Below, in pieces: positions 36,426 through 48,900 of a stretch of DNA of 64,000 bases. The DNA comes from Dipylidium caninum (taxonomy: Eukaryota; Platyhelminthes; Cestoda; Cyclophyllidea; Dipylidiidae). The position numbers and the translations under genes were made by a program. Position 1 is the stretch's first letter; each line of letters opens with the position of its first letter. The stretch is from the NCBI GenBank assembly GCA_017562135.1, contig QEYB01001685.1:868001-932000 (forward strand), given 5' to 3'. Below the pieces are notes generated by a model. The model had not been told where the DNA came from. It was given only the letters and a program-made list of their open reading frames with translations, and made no database searches.

Positions 36426-37642
36426 AGAGGGAGTTTACTTAATTTTACAGAATATATTCCCACAAGTGTCGAGTGAGTCTGCATCCACATCTTACCAATT
36501 GGCTCTACACCCTCAGGCCTAAAAATGTGCCATTATTTTAGGGGAGACAAAAGGGGGTGGAAAAGGAGATAAATAAATGGAGGGGAAGAGCAAATGTTCA
36601 TCCCGCAAATAAAAATTTGCCAATTTGCCCTCCGGCAGTGGCACAGGCTGCTTCTCGCACCACATAACAGAGTGCACGGAATTCCTGAAATGCCAAAATT
36701 TGGCAGAATAAAAAGTGGAGAGGAGAAAGAGAAATAACAATAGAATAGTACAAGTATCTTTTGCTACTGAAATTATTCCCTCCTTCCAAGCAGCTATTAA
36801 TTTTATGCCATCCTCCAGGAGAGGGAGGGCCAGGAACTGGGATGATCACAGCCACCACCGCCTCGTAAAAAAACAAAATTCCCACATGTGAGGCCACCTT
36901 TATTGAATGCGGTAGTGGAGGAAGTACCGACGTTTGTGACTCAAGGTGGCTTTATTCCCCCTCGCGGGACAATTTAGTTTTTACTCACGAGTACTAAAGT
37001 CTGAAAAGGAATTTGCTTCCTCAACGTCTCTACGAGAACGTTGGGGAAACGGCGGTTTTGAAAGATTAGATATTTGTGGACAGAGAAGTAGACAGCAAGC
37101 GATGGTTTATTCGCTTAACACCCCTTAGTGGAGGAGTTTCCTTCTTGCCTTCCATCGGAGGTAGTCGTAAGAGACAAATAGGGCGGAACTTTGTTTTCCC
37201 GGATGTCACGAGGGAGAACAGGAGACAGGGTCGTAGGCGCCCGACTGGAGACGATGAGGTGTAAATTATTCAGGTCCAACTTCATCCGCCAATTCAGCTT
37301 CAAGAACGTCTGCTTTTATGGCCATTGCAGATGTTAGCGACAAAGGCAAGATAAGACTTGAGTCAATTCATGGGTGTATTTGTTTCTCAACTTTCTTAGC
37401 GCCAACCAAATAAATAAGACATTAAAAGGCTCCCATTTTCGCCGAATTCTTAATACTTCTTCGTGCTGTACCGTAAACTTTCAGTCCTCCCAACTAAATC
37501 GACAATTCCGCTATACTGCAACATCGACACTCAGCTAGGGCCAAGTTAGGCCTTAGTACATTCGTGACAGCCTAACTCTTTGGAGCGGGGTTAGTCGAAA
37601 GATCTGACAAAGTCACACTTTCTTAACCCAATAATATTCTAC

Positions 37643-37842
37643 GTGGCCTTGACAGCTTGAGAGGGGTGGAGCCAATGGGACTGGGAGAGACGGGATGAGA
37701 GGAAAGGGTGAACAGGAGCAACTCCCTGGAGAATGACTCCTATCCGAAAGGGCTACTCCAGACGATGGACTGGAGACATCATTGGAGCGTACTTTACGAC
37801 TGCCTTCTTTCTCTGCCACCCACACTTCCTCCTTCGTCCAAC
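37643..37842 (-). CDS. candidate exon, unknown protein
   Basis: Acceptor CTCACTTTAG|GT leads an open frame WTKEEVWVAEKEGSRKVRSN, then a Ser/Pro-rich stretch. The donor is uncertain (GGCCAC|GTAGAA assumed). It joins in phase with a candidate exon at 37992-38061. The residue pattern looks coding, but no homologue is recognised. Confidence 0.25.
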
Positions 37843-37991
37843 CTAAAGTGAGAGAGTTTACCACACGGATTGTAGAGGGCAAGCAATAGAGTTGGGAGAC
37901 AACTAGGGTGGAGTGGGGTCAAGAGATTGCCTGTTTGAAGCAAAATGCCTTGCACTGAGCAGGGATGCCGCGAGCCAGCTCCATCGGACAC

Positions 37992-38061
37992 CCCATCGCT
38001 CTACTTCGAATTCGTCTCCCATCTCCTTTTTAAACTGCAAAATCTCAACAACATCTGTCGT
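37992..38061 (-). CDS. candidate exon, unknown protein
   Basis: Open frame TTDVVEILQFKKEMGDEFEV with acceptor CGGGCAG|AC and donor GATGGG|GTGTCC (phase 1), matching the phase of the candidate at 37842. The frame stays open upstream to about 38190, so the 5' boundary is uncertain. A 180-codon plus-strand frame overlaps; neither is proven. Confidence 0.22.
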
Positions 38062-41000
38062 CTGCCCGAGTCTTGGGTAGTAAAAACAGAGTCTCCGAGT
38101 ACAAATAAAAGGGATGCCATTGTAATGAAACACTTCATATATGAGGCCACCAACCAGCCTCTCCACCTCGGCTGGCAACAACTTTACGGCATCAGTTTAA
38201 AGAGGCGAAATAGACTTGCTTGTCATAAACACGGCACAAAAAGGTCTCGCGGCATGAGAACGACCTACCCAGTGGCTTCGACCATTAAAATTCTAATTTT
38301 AACGATGCTGGGCTGCGATTTATCGCACCATCACTCTATTACCAGGCCATGCACTTCTCCTCTCGAGGCGTACGTGACTTCGGTGACCGCCTTCGCAAGC
38401 GAGGACGGAGAGGACAGAAATATAGGGAGAAACAGTACGAGTGCTTCCATCGTGTTTGCCAACCACCCCGGGGGGCCACGAGGGTGAGAAGGGGCGTTTC
38501 CTTCTGCTCAAACTGCTGTGAGGCGCCGCGGTAGCAGTCGGGAGATGAAGGCGGAGTGGGCGTTGGAGTGGAAGGGCGGCGGTAACAAACCAGCCTCGGC
38601 CTCGCACTGGCATAAAGGCAGCGCTTCCCTCAAAAGACGTACAATCGGGGAATGGAATGAAAGCAGTAGGCGGGAAACAAAGCAGGGCCTTACACCTCCT
38701 TTCTCTCATTGATCTCCAACTTGTTACTTCCCCGGCCTCATTCACCACCTAATTTCTTGTGGGCGGATAATTATTCCTCCCTGCACTTCCCCTCCTTTTC
38801 CCACCTTGTTGTCTGTTTTTCGTCAGGGCAAAGTAGATTCCTGTTGACTTATAGCTCCCTTCTTTGACGGCATGCCAACTGCGATTTGGACAATAATACA
38901 AAGTTACTTCGCAGAAAAAAGTTCCCTCGCAGTCGACAACTGAATTTATTCGACCAGACCCTTTCTAAATGGGGTAACGTGAAGTGTCTAGACAGGTTTG
39001 ATGCATTTAGAGTCGGTGGCCAATTTCGACAAGCGGCGAGGAATTTGTTAAAATTCGGTCTGTAATCGCCTTGTTTATTGTTGATTTCATTCAACCGGAA
39101 CTAACTCAACGCATACACGAGGACGAAGTGTATGCACCGTCTGTTCCCATCCTCCGTGGCGAAGAACCTCGATTAGGTGAAGATTTCGAGCCTCTCTTTC
39201 CCTTTTGTTAATTAGCTAAAACGCGTATTTACTGGACAGAGGAGGGAGGGTATAGGTGAGAGGTGGAGTGGGAGACGCGATGAAAGAGAGGAGGCGAGTC
39301 AAGACTTCGCACCACTTGATTTTTCTTTGATGTCGTCTCGGAGTCGCCTTTCAGCGCTCACTAATCTAATGGACAAAAAACAGCGTTTGAAGTGCTGAAA
39401 AGACTGTTTCCCCAGACGGTATTTTGAACTAATAAATTTTACTTGAGGAAGGCGTCTTGTCCTTAATTGTGATTTAGTGCTGTAAAACGGGCTACTCCAG
39501 CGGGAGGTGGAGCGTTCACCTCTCGATTTTGGTACTACTAAGATTTGGGGGCGAATTAATTGAAATGGGAAAAGAAGGGCATTTTTGGCGTTGTGAAGTG
39601 TGTCGGTGCGGCGAATTACAGGGAAAGAGAAGGCGGAGTAGGTCTGATTAAACCGCTAGAAAAGGTGTCAAATCAAGCAGACGAAGAAATGAGCGAAAAC
39701 ACCCATGAAAGTTCATAGTGCCCTGTGATCAAATCTGCAATTCCTCATTTTTTCTGTCACTCCGAACCAAAACTAGCTAAGCCAAACAGTCCCGAGTCTC
39801 TTCTACGACCAAACTACCATAAACATTGGAGATTTTCTCACCTCCCTAATCGCTAGGGAGATTTTCAGCCTACCACGAGCTTGCGTGCCTCGGTATCGTA
39901 ATGCTTTTTTGCAGGCACGATTGAGAAAACAGCGGAGAGGATATTTCCCCGGCCCGCATCCAATCTTGATCGGAGTAGAGGATCAAGCCAACAAGGTCAG
40001 GGTGGAGCACTCATGATCCTTCCACTGCTATGGCAGGCGATCAGGATCTGGATGGCTCACAAAGGACCTCATAATTCGCGTCCCTTTGAGTGATAGCAGT
40101 TGAGAGGGAGAAAGCGAAGAAGGAGGCGGAATTACATCAACACTTCGATGGATGGTGTCATAACATGCAAGACTGCAGGAAATTTACGGCATGGGTGATT
40201 GTGCAATTCACCGATTTCGAGCTTCAGCCAACGCATTTAACACCTACGGTCAAATCGACGTGCCAAAATGAGGAGGCGGAGGGGGTAGTAGGAAGTTAAT
40301 TGAGAGGAGAATCTGCTATGTTGGTCATGTCTTTTGTGTCCTAGTGTGCAGAAAACGAGGAAAAGAACCGAACACCATGAAAAATTGTCACCTGTTCGAA
40401 TGTTCACTTTCTCACACATTGAAATTATGTCAATGAGTGGCGTTCTCAAAATCGAGGCTTCAACTCTCCTCCTATTACATCCAAATGTCCAAATTTTAGT
40501 TTCGCCTTCGCGGGACCTCGCGTCAAATCGGATGCCTCGTGGAAAAATGTACAATTGGACGAGGTGTCGCTGCCCTACGATTCTTACAGACTCTAGCCCA
40601 GAGGAGAAGACTGGCAATCCGCCCACATTTGACAAGTGTGTAGGGGGGCAGAAGAAAAGAGTTAACCTCTCCCCGTTATTGTATTCTTGAAGATCTTGAG
40701 AAGACAGATGAAAGGTTAAAATTTCTTAACCCCTCAAGTGTACTTGAAGTTGACCGACGAAACTCTCTTAAATTACAAGCCTTGTAATTGCCCTGCTTCC
40801 CACCGTCATCTGGACGTGTGGTGATCGTGTGATAGGAGACAGTGGGAAGTAAACGGAGATTACCCGCCTGACTGATGGATGAGAGATTTTGGGGTAATGT
40901 AACACTGTCCCGATTCATATTTGCCCGAATACGACCGGAGTAATTGCCACTTGCGCCCGTCCCTCTTCTCATTTTGCATCCCCAGATTTGAACCGAAAAA

Positions 41001-42888
41001 GTCATAAATCCGTGCGGCGTCAGAATGGCAGAGAGAGGGGGTGAGGGGTGAAAGGGGCTGGAGGGGCTGGGAGGAGGAGGCGGAGAAGAATGCGATTTTT
41101 CTGCCAAATACTAAACAAGGACGGATTGCAGGCGACATGGAAAATGCTTTCAGTGCTCCCAACGTGTCATTTTAAAGTCATGACAACCCACGAGCCCCAT
41201 TACGTTGTCGCAATGCCGAAGGCAACGGCCAGGCCTCCATTATTCCCTCTTACCATTTAACTCAGCGCTTCATTCTCTGCGCAAATTACACATGATGCAG
41301 ACTCAGGAAACCTGGATGACTTGGGCGGGGGCGTCGACGACCTTAGAGCCTGAAAATAGCGAGTTACCGCGAGTTACAATTCTTCTTCCAACCCCGTATA
41401 ACGAGGTTAGGAGCTCAGGACAACCACACAAAGAGGTTGCGGGACAGGCCACAGTCATAGCCCACTAGCAATGTTTTATCCTTCATGTTTGAACTATCAC
41501 ACACGCAGACTGCGTCATAACGAGACTGTCAGCGAGATAAACTGGGCCTGTCAAACGAATTCATGGCTAATAGGCTTCGTGTCTTTCCATTTCAGATGGC
41601 GCATGACCAAATCTACTTGTCCACAGTTTCCAGCCTGGTGGGCATCCACGTGCAAGGACAATTTTACATTGTATTCACAGAGTCCTTGAGGGATTCCTAA
41701 CCACGCGATATGTTGTAATAGGTCCCATGCCTAACTAGCGGCTGCTACTCTATTAGTACACTGTTCAGCAAACCACATGCAGGTCCTATTCTAACACTGT
41801 GACCTTTGCGTCCACCCATGTGTGGAGACCCTCAACCCATGGTTCAGCGCTTCTCAGCACTTCTTTCTGCCTTTTATATCGGCCAACAGAAAAAATCCTC
41901 ATTGAAGACGATGGTTAAGTCCAGGAGTTGGGCTTTCCTTCGCTAAGTCATCCTCAGAAGACGTAGAAATCTTTGCTCAAAAGCGATTAACTCACCCCGT
42001 CGGCGTCGGCTTTACGGAGAGGCAGACGATTAAGATGATCTTACATCAATCCCATCTTATCTTCCGCGCAGGTGCTAAGTGAATTAGATCATTCTTGCAG
42101 TGAATGAAAATCTTGCGATATCCTTTAGTAAGATAATAATAACAATAAAAGTTAAAGCCATCATTTTCATCACCAGCACTTTGATGTGTCGGGAAAGGGA
42201 AGCAATCATTTGTCCAGTGGATTCTTTGCCTAGTGAAATTCAAATAGCTCTAGAGATCACATATGGCGTAGTACTTTTATTAAGGTTGAGTACTGGAATC
42301 AAAGGGAATTTAAAATCTGAGGTCCACCGGTACCAGTCTCCAGGGCACTTGCGGAGAAGGAAACGACAGTAAATGTACAACAGTGCATTTCAATTTCTGT
42401 AATCTCATGCCACTCTGCTAAGCGAAGTTGAGTCGGTAGGAACGAGAAGGAGGCAGCAACAGGAGAATGAGGCGGGTAAGAAGGCATTTAAATGGGTTAA
42501 GAAGAGTAGAAGACGGAGTGTTCCAATCAATCTCCCTACACACAGTTCCCATTTCAACCTTCGTCTCTGTCAACCTTTGTCACCACTTTCCCCGGGGTCC
42601 GAGTAGGTAGAATTTGTAATTCGACGTCTCATCTCGCCTCTAAAGGACTTGGTGGCAAACCTCAAGGATGTCGTAAAAGCTGGTGATGGGCTACCCGACG
42701 GAGACCTGGTTAATGGGTTGGCGAGGAATCCTCTCCCTCTTGCTCTGTCTCTCTCCTTCGCTCTCATGTCTCCTTTTAGACCACTGCACCATTGTATACT
42801 GAAAAAGTAGGACGGATATGCGTTATGTTACACTGTAAGGAGTTAGAAACACTGAATTCAGGAGCAGGTTATTGTTTGCGCTCGTAAC
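38062..42888. other. intergenic, nothing recognised
   Basis: Frames of up to 143 codons occur on both strands but overlap each other, and several are driven by GA/CT-rich composition (for example near 41040-41100). Confidence 0.5.
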
Positions 42889-43105
42889 ATCATGGGACAG
42901 GAACTTGTCTATCCTCCAAGGGGTAGAGGACGTTTTGACGTGTGTGACATGCTGTTTGCATCTTCTCCTTGGAGACATAAAGTTGTCTAGATGCCAATTT
43001 GTTTTTTTCGCCATCGGTAACCGACCTTCCCACCGTGAGAATTGCCTTATCACCTTCTCTCGGCCCGTAGAGTCGAAGTGGATCCATCCAGGCTGAAATG
43101 TCATT
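42889..43105 (-). repeat. dispersed repeat, copy B
   Basis: Inverted, diverged copy of 36195-36425, 6.5 kb away. It keeps the same block order in reverse complement. Confidence 0.8.
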
Positions 43106-45830
43106 ATTTCATTGCTGAGGTGGTAGTTTAAGAGACGAAGGAAGTGAGTGACAGAGAAGTACATGACGAAAGGTGGCAGGCGCAAGAGAAGAAGAGGCTT
43201 GAGACCGAGCAGAAGATGAGAGGAGTAGGAGATGGAGCGAGGATTGCCGAAGGAGAGAGAAAAGCCGTGTTCCAGCCATTCTCCATCTGCGGTCCTGCCA
43301 ACCTTCGTTATTACTCCCCAGTTATGCCCCAGTAGGCCGTGTTAGTGGCTCGATTTTCTATTTGGCCTTTTACGACGACCCAACCGAGGGAAGTTAAAAA
43401 AACGATTCACCCATCCCTTTTAAGTTGTACGCTCATCTAGGGTCGGTCAACTTTTTGTACAGAGGGCTGATCATCGTCAAAATTCTCCCTCACCTTCACT
43501 TCCACTCTGGAATCCCTGGCCTCGGGGATCAGGCAAGAGTTTTCGTCCTGCTCCCATATCAGTCATTATACTTTTCTCGCTTCCTTACTGACAGCCAACG
43601 TCACCGTTATTTCTTGGAGTCCCATTATATCCTGTCTTGTGGTCAGATGTGATTTCATTGAGTTTGACTCGCACGAAACCGTCGGAACGCGTTGCCTAAA
43701 AGAATGCGATGGACGGGTTGAGTGAGGTCGAGGTCTGAGAAGGCATCAACACCGCATAATTCACCACCTTACGCGATATGACCGACAGTTGCTCGAGTAA
43801 AAAACATTGCTAGAACTTAACGTTGCCTGGTTAAAGTCAATCAGTGCATCATTTTCTTATTGAGGCAAGTTGGGTGACTTTCAGGCAAGTTCTTTGTGTC
43901 TGCTGCTGGGGGAAGAGGGAGAGGAAAGATCAAGTGCGGTAGGATGAGAAAAGTGCGCTTATATAGCATAAAGTAATGTTGGAGAAAGAGGTATTAAGGT
44001 ACTTTTTTGCTTTGAGGCTATCTTCTTATGAACTTCCTGTTCGTCACACAATTACGACTTGGACGCTCGGAAGAAGTGCCAATAAAGTTTGAACTGTGAA
44101 GATATCGTCTGCTCTCGCTATTTTCTTTTCAGATAATCCAGCCTTCTTGTCCTATAAGTACGCATTTGGGAGAGACGGTGGTTGAGGATTTGGCAAGTCA
44201 AGTTCGACACAGTGAATGACACAAAGGAGGAAGTGCTGGTTGACCCTTTTTAACCGCAACCATTTAACAATTCTCGGGAGAACGATTGGATTTAGAAGAC
44301 TCAGGCGATGGGGATTACGGAGAAAGAATTGAAATATGCGACTCAGGGGGCGATACCACTGTGATCCACTCAAACGCCCTTCTAGTTCTCTCGATACTAC
44401 TAAATAATGGCTGATAACACCTAGCCCCGATGCCATTCTTATATGAGTAGTATGTCATTTTCCTTCCGTTTTAGAAGTTATAGAACAGTCAGAAGTGCAA
44501 TAACGTACGCTCCAGAGTGGATAAAAACACACGCCAAAGGGGAGTGAAGTAGCGGTACACAGAGTTGCCTACACTCAGGGTGTGAACGAACGTTCCCGGT
44601 GGAGTCAAATGGAAGGCACGAAATTCGAGGATGGATTTATAGTCTGTAATGAATGCTGTCGCGATGAAATTAGCTGGTTAACAGCGCATTAAATCATGAT
44701 GTAACATCATAGGAACGGGAGCGGTGGAGGGGCACATAATCCCCTTTTTTCCCTCACCAGACAACCCAGACAGCGTAGCATCCAGTGCAATGTTTACCTC
44801 GACGAAGGGAAGAAATTAATTTTCGGTTAATTAAGCCAAAGGAGTCGTGCGAATGAAACGACCACAGAATAGATGTTTTAGTCTAGCGCCTCAGATTGCC
44901 GCCTCTTTCCACAGGACATGCACTCCATGTCTTTCCGTTCCCACTGGACACCAACTGTCTTCAGCCCTTTTTTCGGCGTCTACAAACCCAGCCAGCATGC
45001 CGACGATGGGGTATGACGGTGTTGACAAGTTCAAAAATCACAATCTAGTGCCAATTTACGACGGGCTCGAGTCCTGTGTGAGTACGTGTGAATAAACTCG
45101 TAGCGAGCTCTATACTGAAATTCACTTCCGGTGCTAACCATCTCGACACTGGCCCTTCGGAAAATGTATTGTTCTTTGTACTCGGCGGACCGGACTTGTC
45201 ACTAAACTCAGGTGGAAGCCTCATGTAGTCAGATGGCTATGGTGGAAATACTCTGAGGAAATCCGAAGCATTTGTTACTTCAGGGTTATCACATTTCCAC
45301 TGGCATGACTTGAAGGTATTCCACCCCGACCATCCAATTGGATTTTGTTGGAGGACTACTCAAGATAAAAGCTGTCTGGCAGAAGGCGGTAGGTGAAGGA
45401 GAAACCGGCTGAGAGGTAGCCTCTCCAAGCCTCAAAATCAACATAAGATGTGGCGTTGGTGTTTTGCTTTCTTGTTGAGACAGATCCAATTCTTAGGAGT
45501 CATGAAAAGATAGAGGCCGTCGGGAGGTGGCACCACGACACTCAGCTCAGCCTTTTCATTTATTCCTCAGACTCTCCTTCCTCTTCCATCCAGCACCATC
45601 CACAGCGTTCTGTAATCCGGGACAAGCGATTAGCGGCAACTTTTTACCCGGGTCTCTGTGGCTTCTTTGCAGGGTGCCGCACGTGGGTAGATCGCGTAGT
45701 GCATGCCGAAACACGCAGCCTACTTACTTCAGATGTCAGGGTCAAAATGAGTAGGCGGGCACCAATCATCGACCGTCTTGCCTGTGAGAAGTGTGCACCA
45801 GCGCCACTGAAATCATCTTTACGCCCTACA
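43106..45830. other. 5' flank of the TBC gene, nothing recognised
   Basis: No coding exon supported. The last bases (CCCTACAG, ending at 45831) form an acceptor-like site 23 nt before the TBC gene start codon. This could be a spliced-leader addition site or the 3' end of a 5'-UTR intron. Confidence 0.45.
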
Positions 45831-45853
45831 GTGTTATTATTTTAATACGTGAT

Positions 45854-45938
45854 ATGCCACAAAGTTGTGACACGCAACCCCAGATCTGTGGATATCTGGA
45901 ATTGAAGAATCCCGAGGTCCGGAAACTCAGTATTGCAA
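45854..45938 (+). CDS. TBC gene exon: start and first PH strand
   Basis: ATG followed by PQSCDTQPQICGYLELK; CGYL is the usual first PH strand, as in TBC1D2. The donor GCAA|GTAAAT is phase 1 and joins the 47932 exon to give SIAS-PLFVRR, continuing the PH fold. Phase agreement across a 2-kb intron supports both exons. Confidence 0.65.
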
Positions 45939-48900
45939 GTAAATCCTCTCGCCCTCTCTCCTCTTTCCTACTCTTATATTACGTGCTATATAATTTTTCC
46001 ATCGCCACTCCACTATGTTATTTCATAGTCTAGTGTTGATTTTGCGGGTGGACTTCTCGTGAAACCCACCCTACCATTCTGACATTTTGGCTCCTCTAAA
46101 TTGTTCTTCCGTCGAGAGGCCATGAAGGTCGTCGAGTGGTTCCACAGAGTCTTCTTGATCCAAAAGTACCGGTTTAGGGCTCATAAAGAGTATGTATAAT
46201 GCAAAACACACCAGAAAATGGCGACCATAACGGATCGTTAGAGAATATGCCGAATGAGCACATCGGCAGAGTCGTCCACGTAGTAGGTGCCTTCAAAATT
46301 GTCCGGCTAATATTAGGACAGGCAAGTTTAGCAGTAATAAAAGACATTCTTTACTGGCGCTGGTTACTGCCTCGTCCATCATGTTTAAGCTGAACAATTG
46401 TGCATTTTGGTCAGGCTTCTCTGTCCCCATCACCATCGAAGGCGTCGCCCCAGTGAATCATAAATTCATATGCAGTTTTATTACTTCCAAGTGTGTCTTG
46501 CAACACGGTTTGTTTGATCACCCGCTCATCGCATGCGATGGGGTATGTACTCTCTTCTAGAGTTACGTCTCCTTCTATCGCAAAAAGCGAAGCCATTCAG
46601 CTATCGTCATGCACGATGGAGATCCGAATCGCCCCAGATTTGCATGGTTGCTGTCACATACGTAGGGATGTACGCTAAAAGCCTGTACTTTTCGTCAGAG
46701 ACGTGTGGAGAGAGAGAAGAAATGCCTGAGGTGTCGTGGCCCGAAGTAAGCGTTACGCTTTAAGCCGTTCCTCAAGACACGTGGTTATCGACGTCACGTA
46801 ATCGTATCTCCTGCGAAACCCTCTCCAACACCACGACTGACCTCTGCCTAAGAAATGTGCAGGGCGATGACGTTTCATTGCAACTCTCCGTTAGCCACCG
46901 TCTCAACCTCATTTCGTGGAGGAAAACCGGCGGCATTACTCTTGCCTCGGTGACTTTAATTGACAAGTTTTCTCGCGCCAAAATAAAGTGTGAAGTGTTG
47001 AGCACGGACTTGTTCAATGTATTCACGTTGTTTGTGGTGAAATGAAGGCAGTGCAAGCGTAATTTGATTAGAAGGTGTTTATTTGTTCCCCTACGGTATT
47101 ATCGCTCTATTTCAAAGTGGTAATTGCGGTTTGAGCAACATCATCCACCATGCGGCAGTAAACACCCAAGTTTCGAGGAGGATGACAGTTTAAGAAAACC
47201 GAAGAAATGTTGCATTTCATGCCAGCTCCCAGACCGAGGCTGAGGTAAGTCGATCCTATGTAGGAGTAGAACAGCTGTCCGTAGATGGTGGCAATTACAC
47301 GTTTTGAGGCTATTTCAGTGAATGCCCTCTGCCCGACGTCTACCCGTCTGCCATGGTGAATAGAGACGATCCACGTGGCGTCGGCGACTCCGGCAGCGGC
47401 GGATACGTCGAGACACCAGAAGAAAGCGAGGAGGAAGAGGGGAAGTCCTTCGACAGTAGCGTAAACACTTGGGTGTGGCCTAAGTGCCTTTCAATAGTTA
47501 TACGTCGAAGTGACATAAATGTTTACCTTAAATCGTATATGCGTTGGCCTTGAGTTCCTTACGGCCTTAAGTGGCATTCATCTCAGTCGTCGATAGATAG
47601 CTAGTCCTTTCTTAGCGATCTACACGACGACAGTGAGGAAAGTGGCGGAGTTGAAGTTAGCCAGGAGAGGGTATCACATGGTTTCTGAAAGCTTTTACCG
47701 TGGCAGAGTGAAAGAGCCTGGCAAAACCAGAGCAGAAGATTTCAAACTGCCTGGTCAGCACCACACCCTTATCGCCTGTTCATGAGTCGAGGAAATCTGC
47801 GTGAAAATCTCCCAGTCATTTCCTGATAACGCGCTCTCCCTGGGGAGAATTTGCACGATGGAGAGGTTGCAGCCAGAGGGAGCGCGATGAAGAGAACCTT
47901 AGTGGATAATCCGCTTTCTCCTGACTTTAAGGTCCCCTGTTCGTGCGACGGAAGGTAAAACGTGACTGGATTGTACTGGATCAAGTGGGCCTCAAACTCT
48001 TGGCCTTCTCCGATGAAGACGCCGCCAATAACCCCAAGAAGGTTCCCCTCTACACCCATTCCTTTGGCCAATACCGTTTTCGTCATTGAGACCGGTACTC
48101 CGCACACTTTCAGTATCATGTAAGTCACTCAGTAAAGTCGTATGATGGCATTCTGTAGCAAAGTATTTTGGATTGTCCAAGTTGTCCTTTCTAAGGACAG
48201 GATGTAACTGGACTGATCCTACCACTATGGACACATTCAAGCTTAACTCATCAACCACGAGAGTCAGGACAGTGTGGGGCAAATGCACTTGCGAGCATAG
48301 TCTCAATAATCGGCACAGAGGATTCATGCAACATCCTCGGTGTCACCTGATGGAGAGAAAGGACAAATTCGTATGCATCGCTACATAACACTGTCCTACG
48401 TCGAATAAGCGATACACTACGATACACTGTCCACTCACTGACAAACCGTAAAAGACACTAATTGCTCTCTTGAGAGGAATGGACAAGACGAGTCTCCCCA
48501 ACCCCGGCAGGACAACATCATGGCCTGAAAGCAGTGCACGCAGCAGGGGGCAGAGGAGGCGTTAGGGAGCCATGTTGTCTGGCAGACTGGTGGATTTCAC
48601 AAGTCACTGTGCCTCACCTGAGACTGTCGGACGTCCTGCCCATTCGAGATTTTGCAGGCATTAGACAGTCTCTAGAGATCGACAATGACGAGACCGTGTA
48701 AAATGTCTATCCAGGCTCCTCGTGCTCAAAATTATCACGAAATTGTTAGGCACGTTAACTTCTCTCCCCAGGGGGGCAAGGGTGTCATGCTAGACCGAGT
48801 GTTGCGACTTTATGCCCAAATTTTGCGCAGTTATTGCTAGACGCACCTCCAATCGCCATACCAATGCATCAAGAAGTTAATGAAGCAGCAAGAAGAAAAA

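Noticed and set aside
37945..38487. 180-codon plus-strand frame
   Set aside because: No domain, no supporting splice or start context, and it overlaps an equally plausible minus-strand candidate.
45450..45845. 131-codon plus frame just upstream of the TBC start
   Set aside because: Different frame from the PH start exon, no motif, and no acceptor/donor that would join it in phase.
47308..47464. Acidic frame (NRDDPRGVGDSGSGG...EESEEEEG) considered as a TBC gene exon
   Set aside because: Its acceptor phase does not fit the phase-1 donor at 45938, which joins the 47932 exon perfectly; no other partner exon was found.
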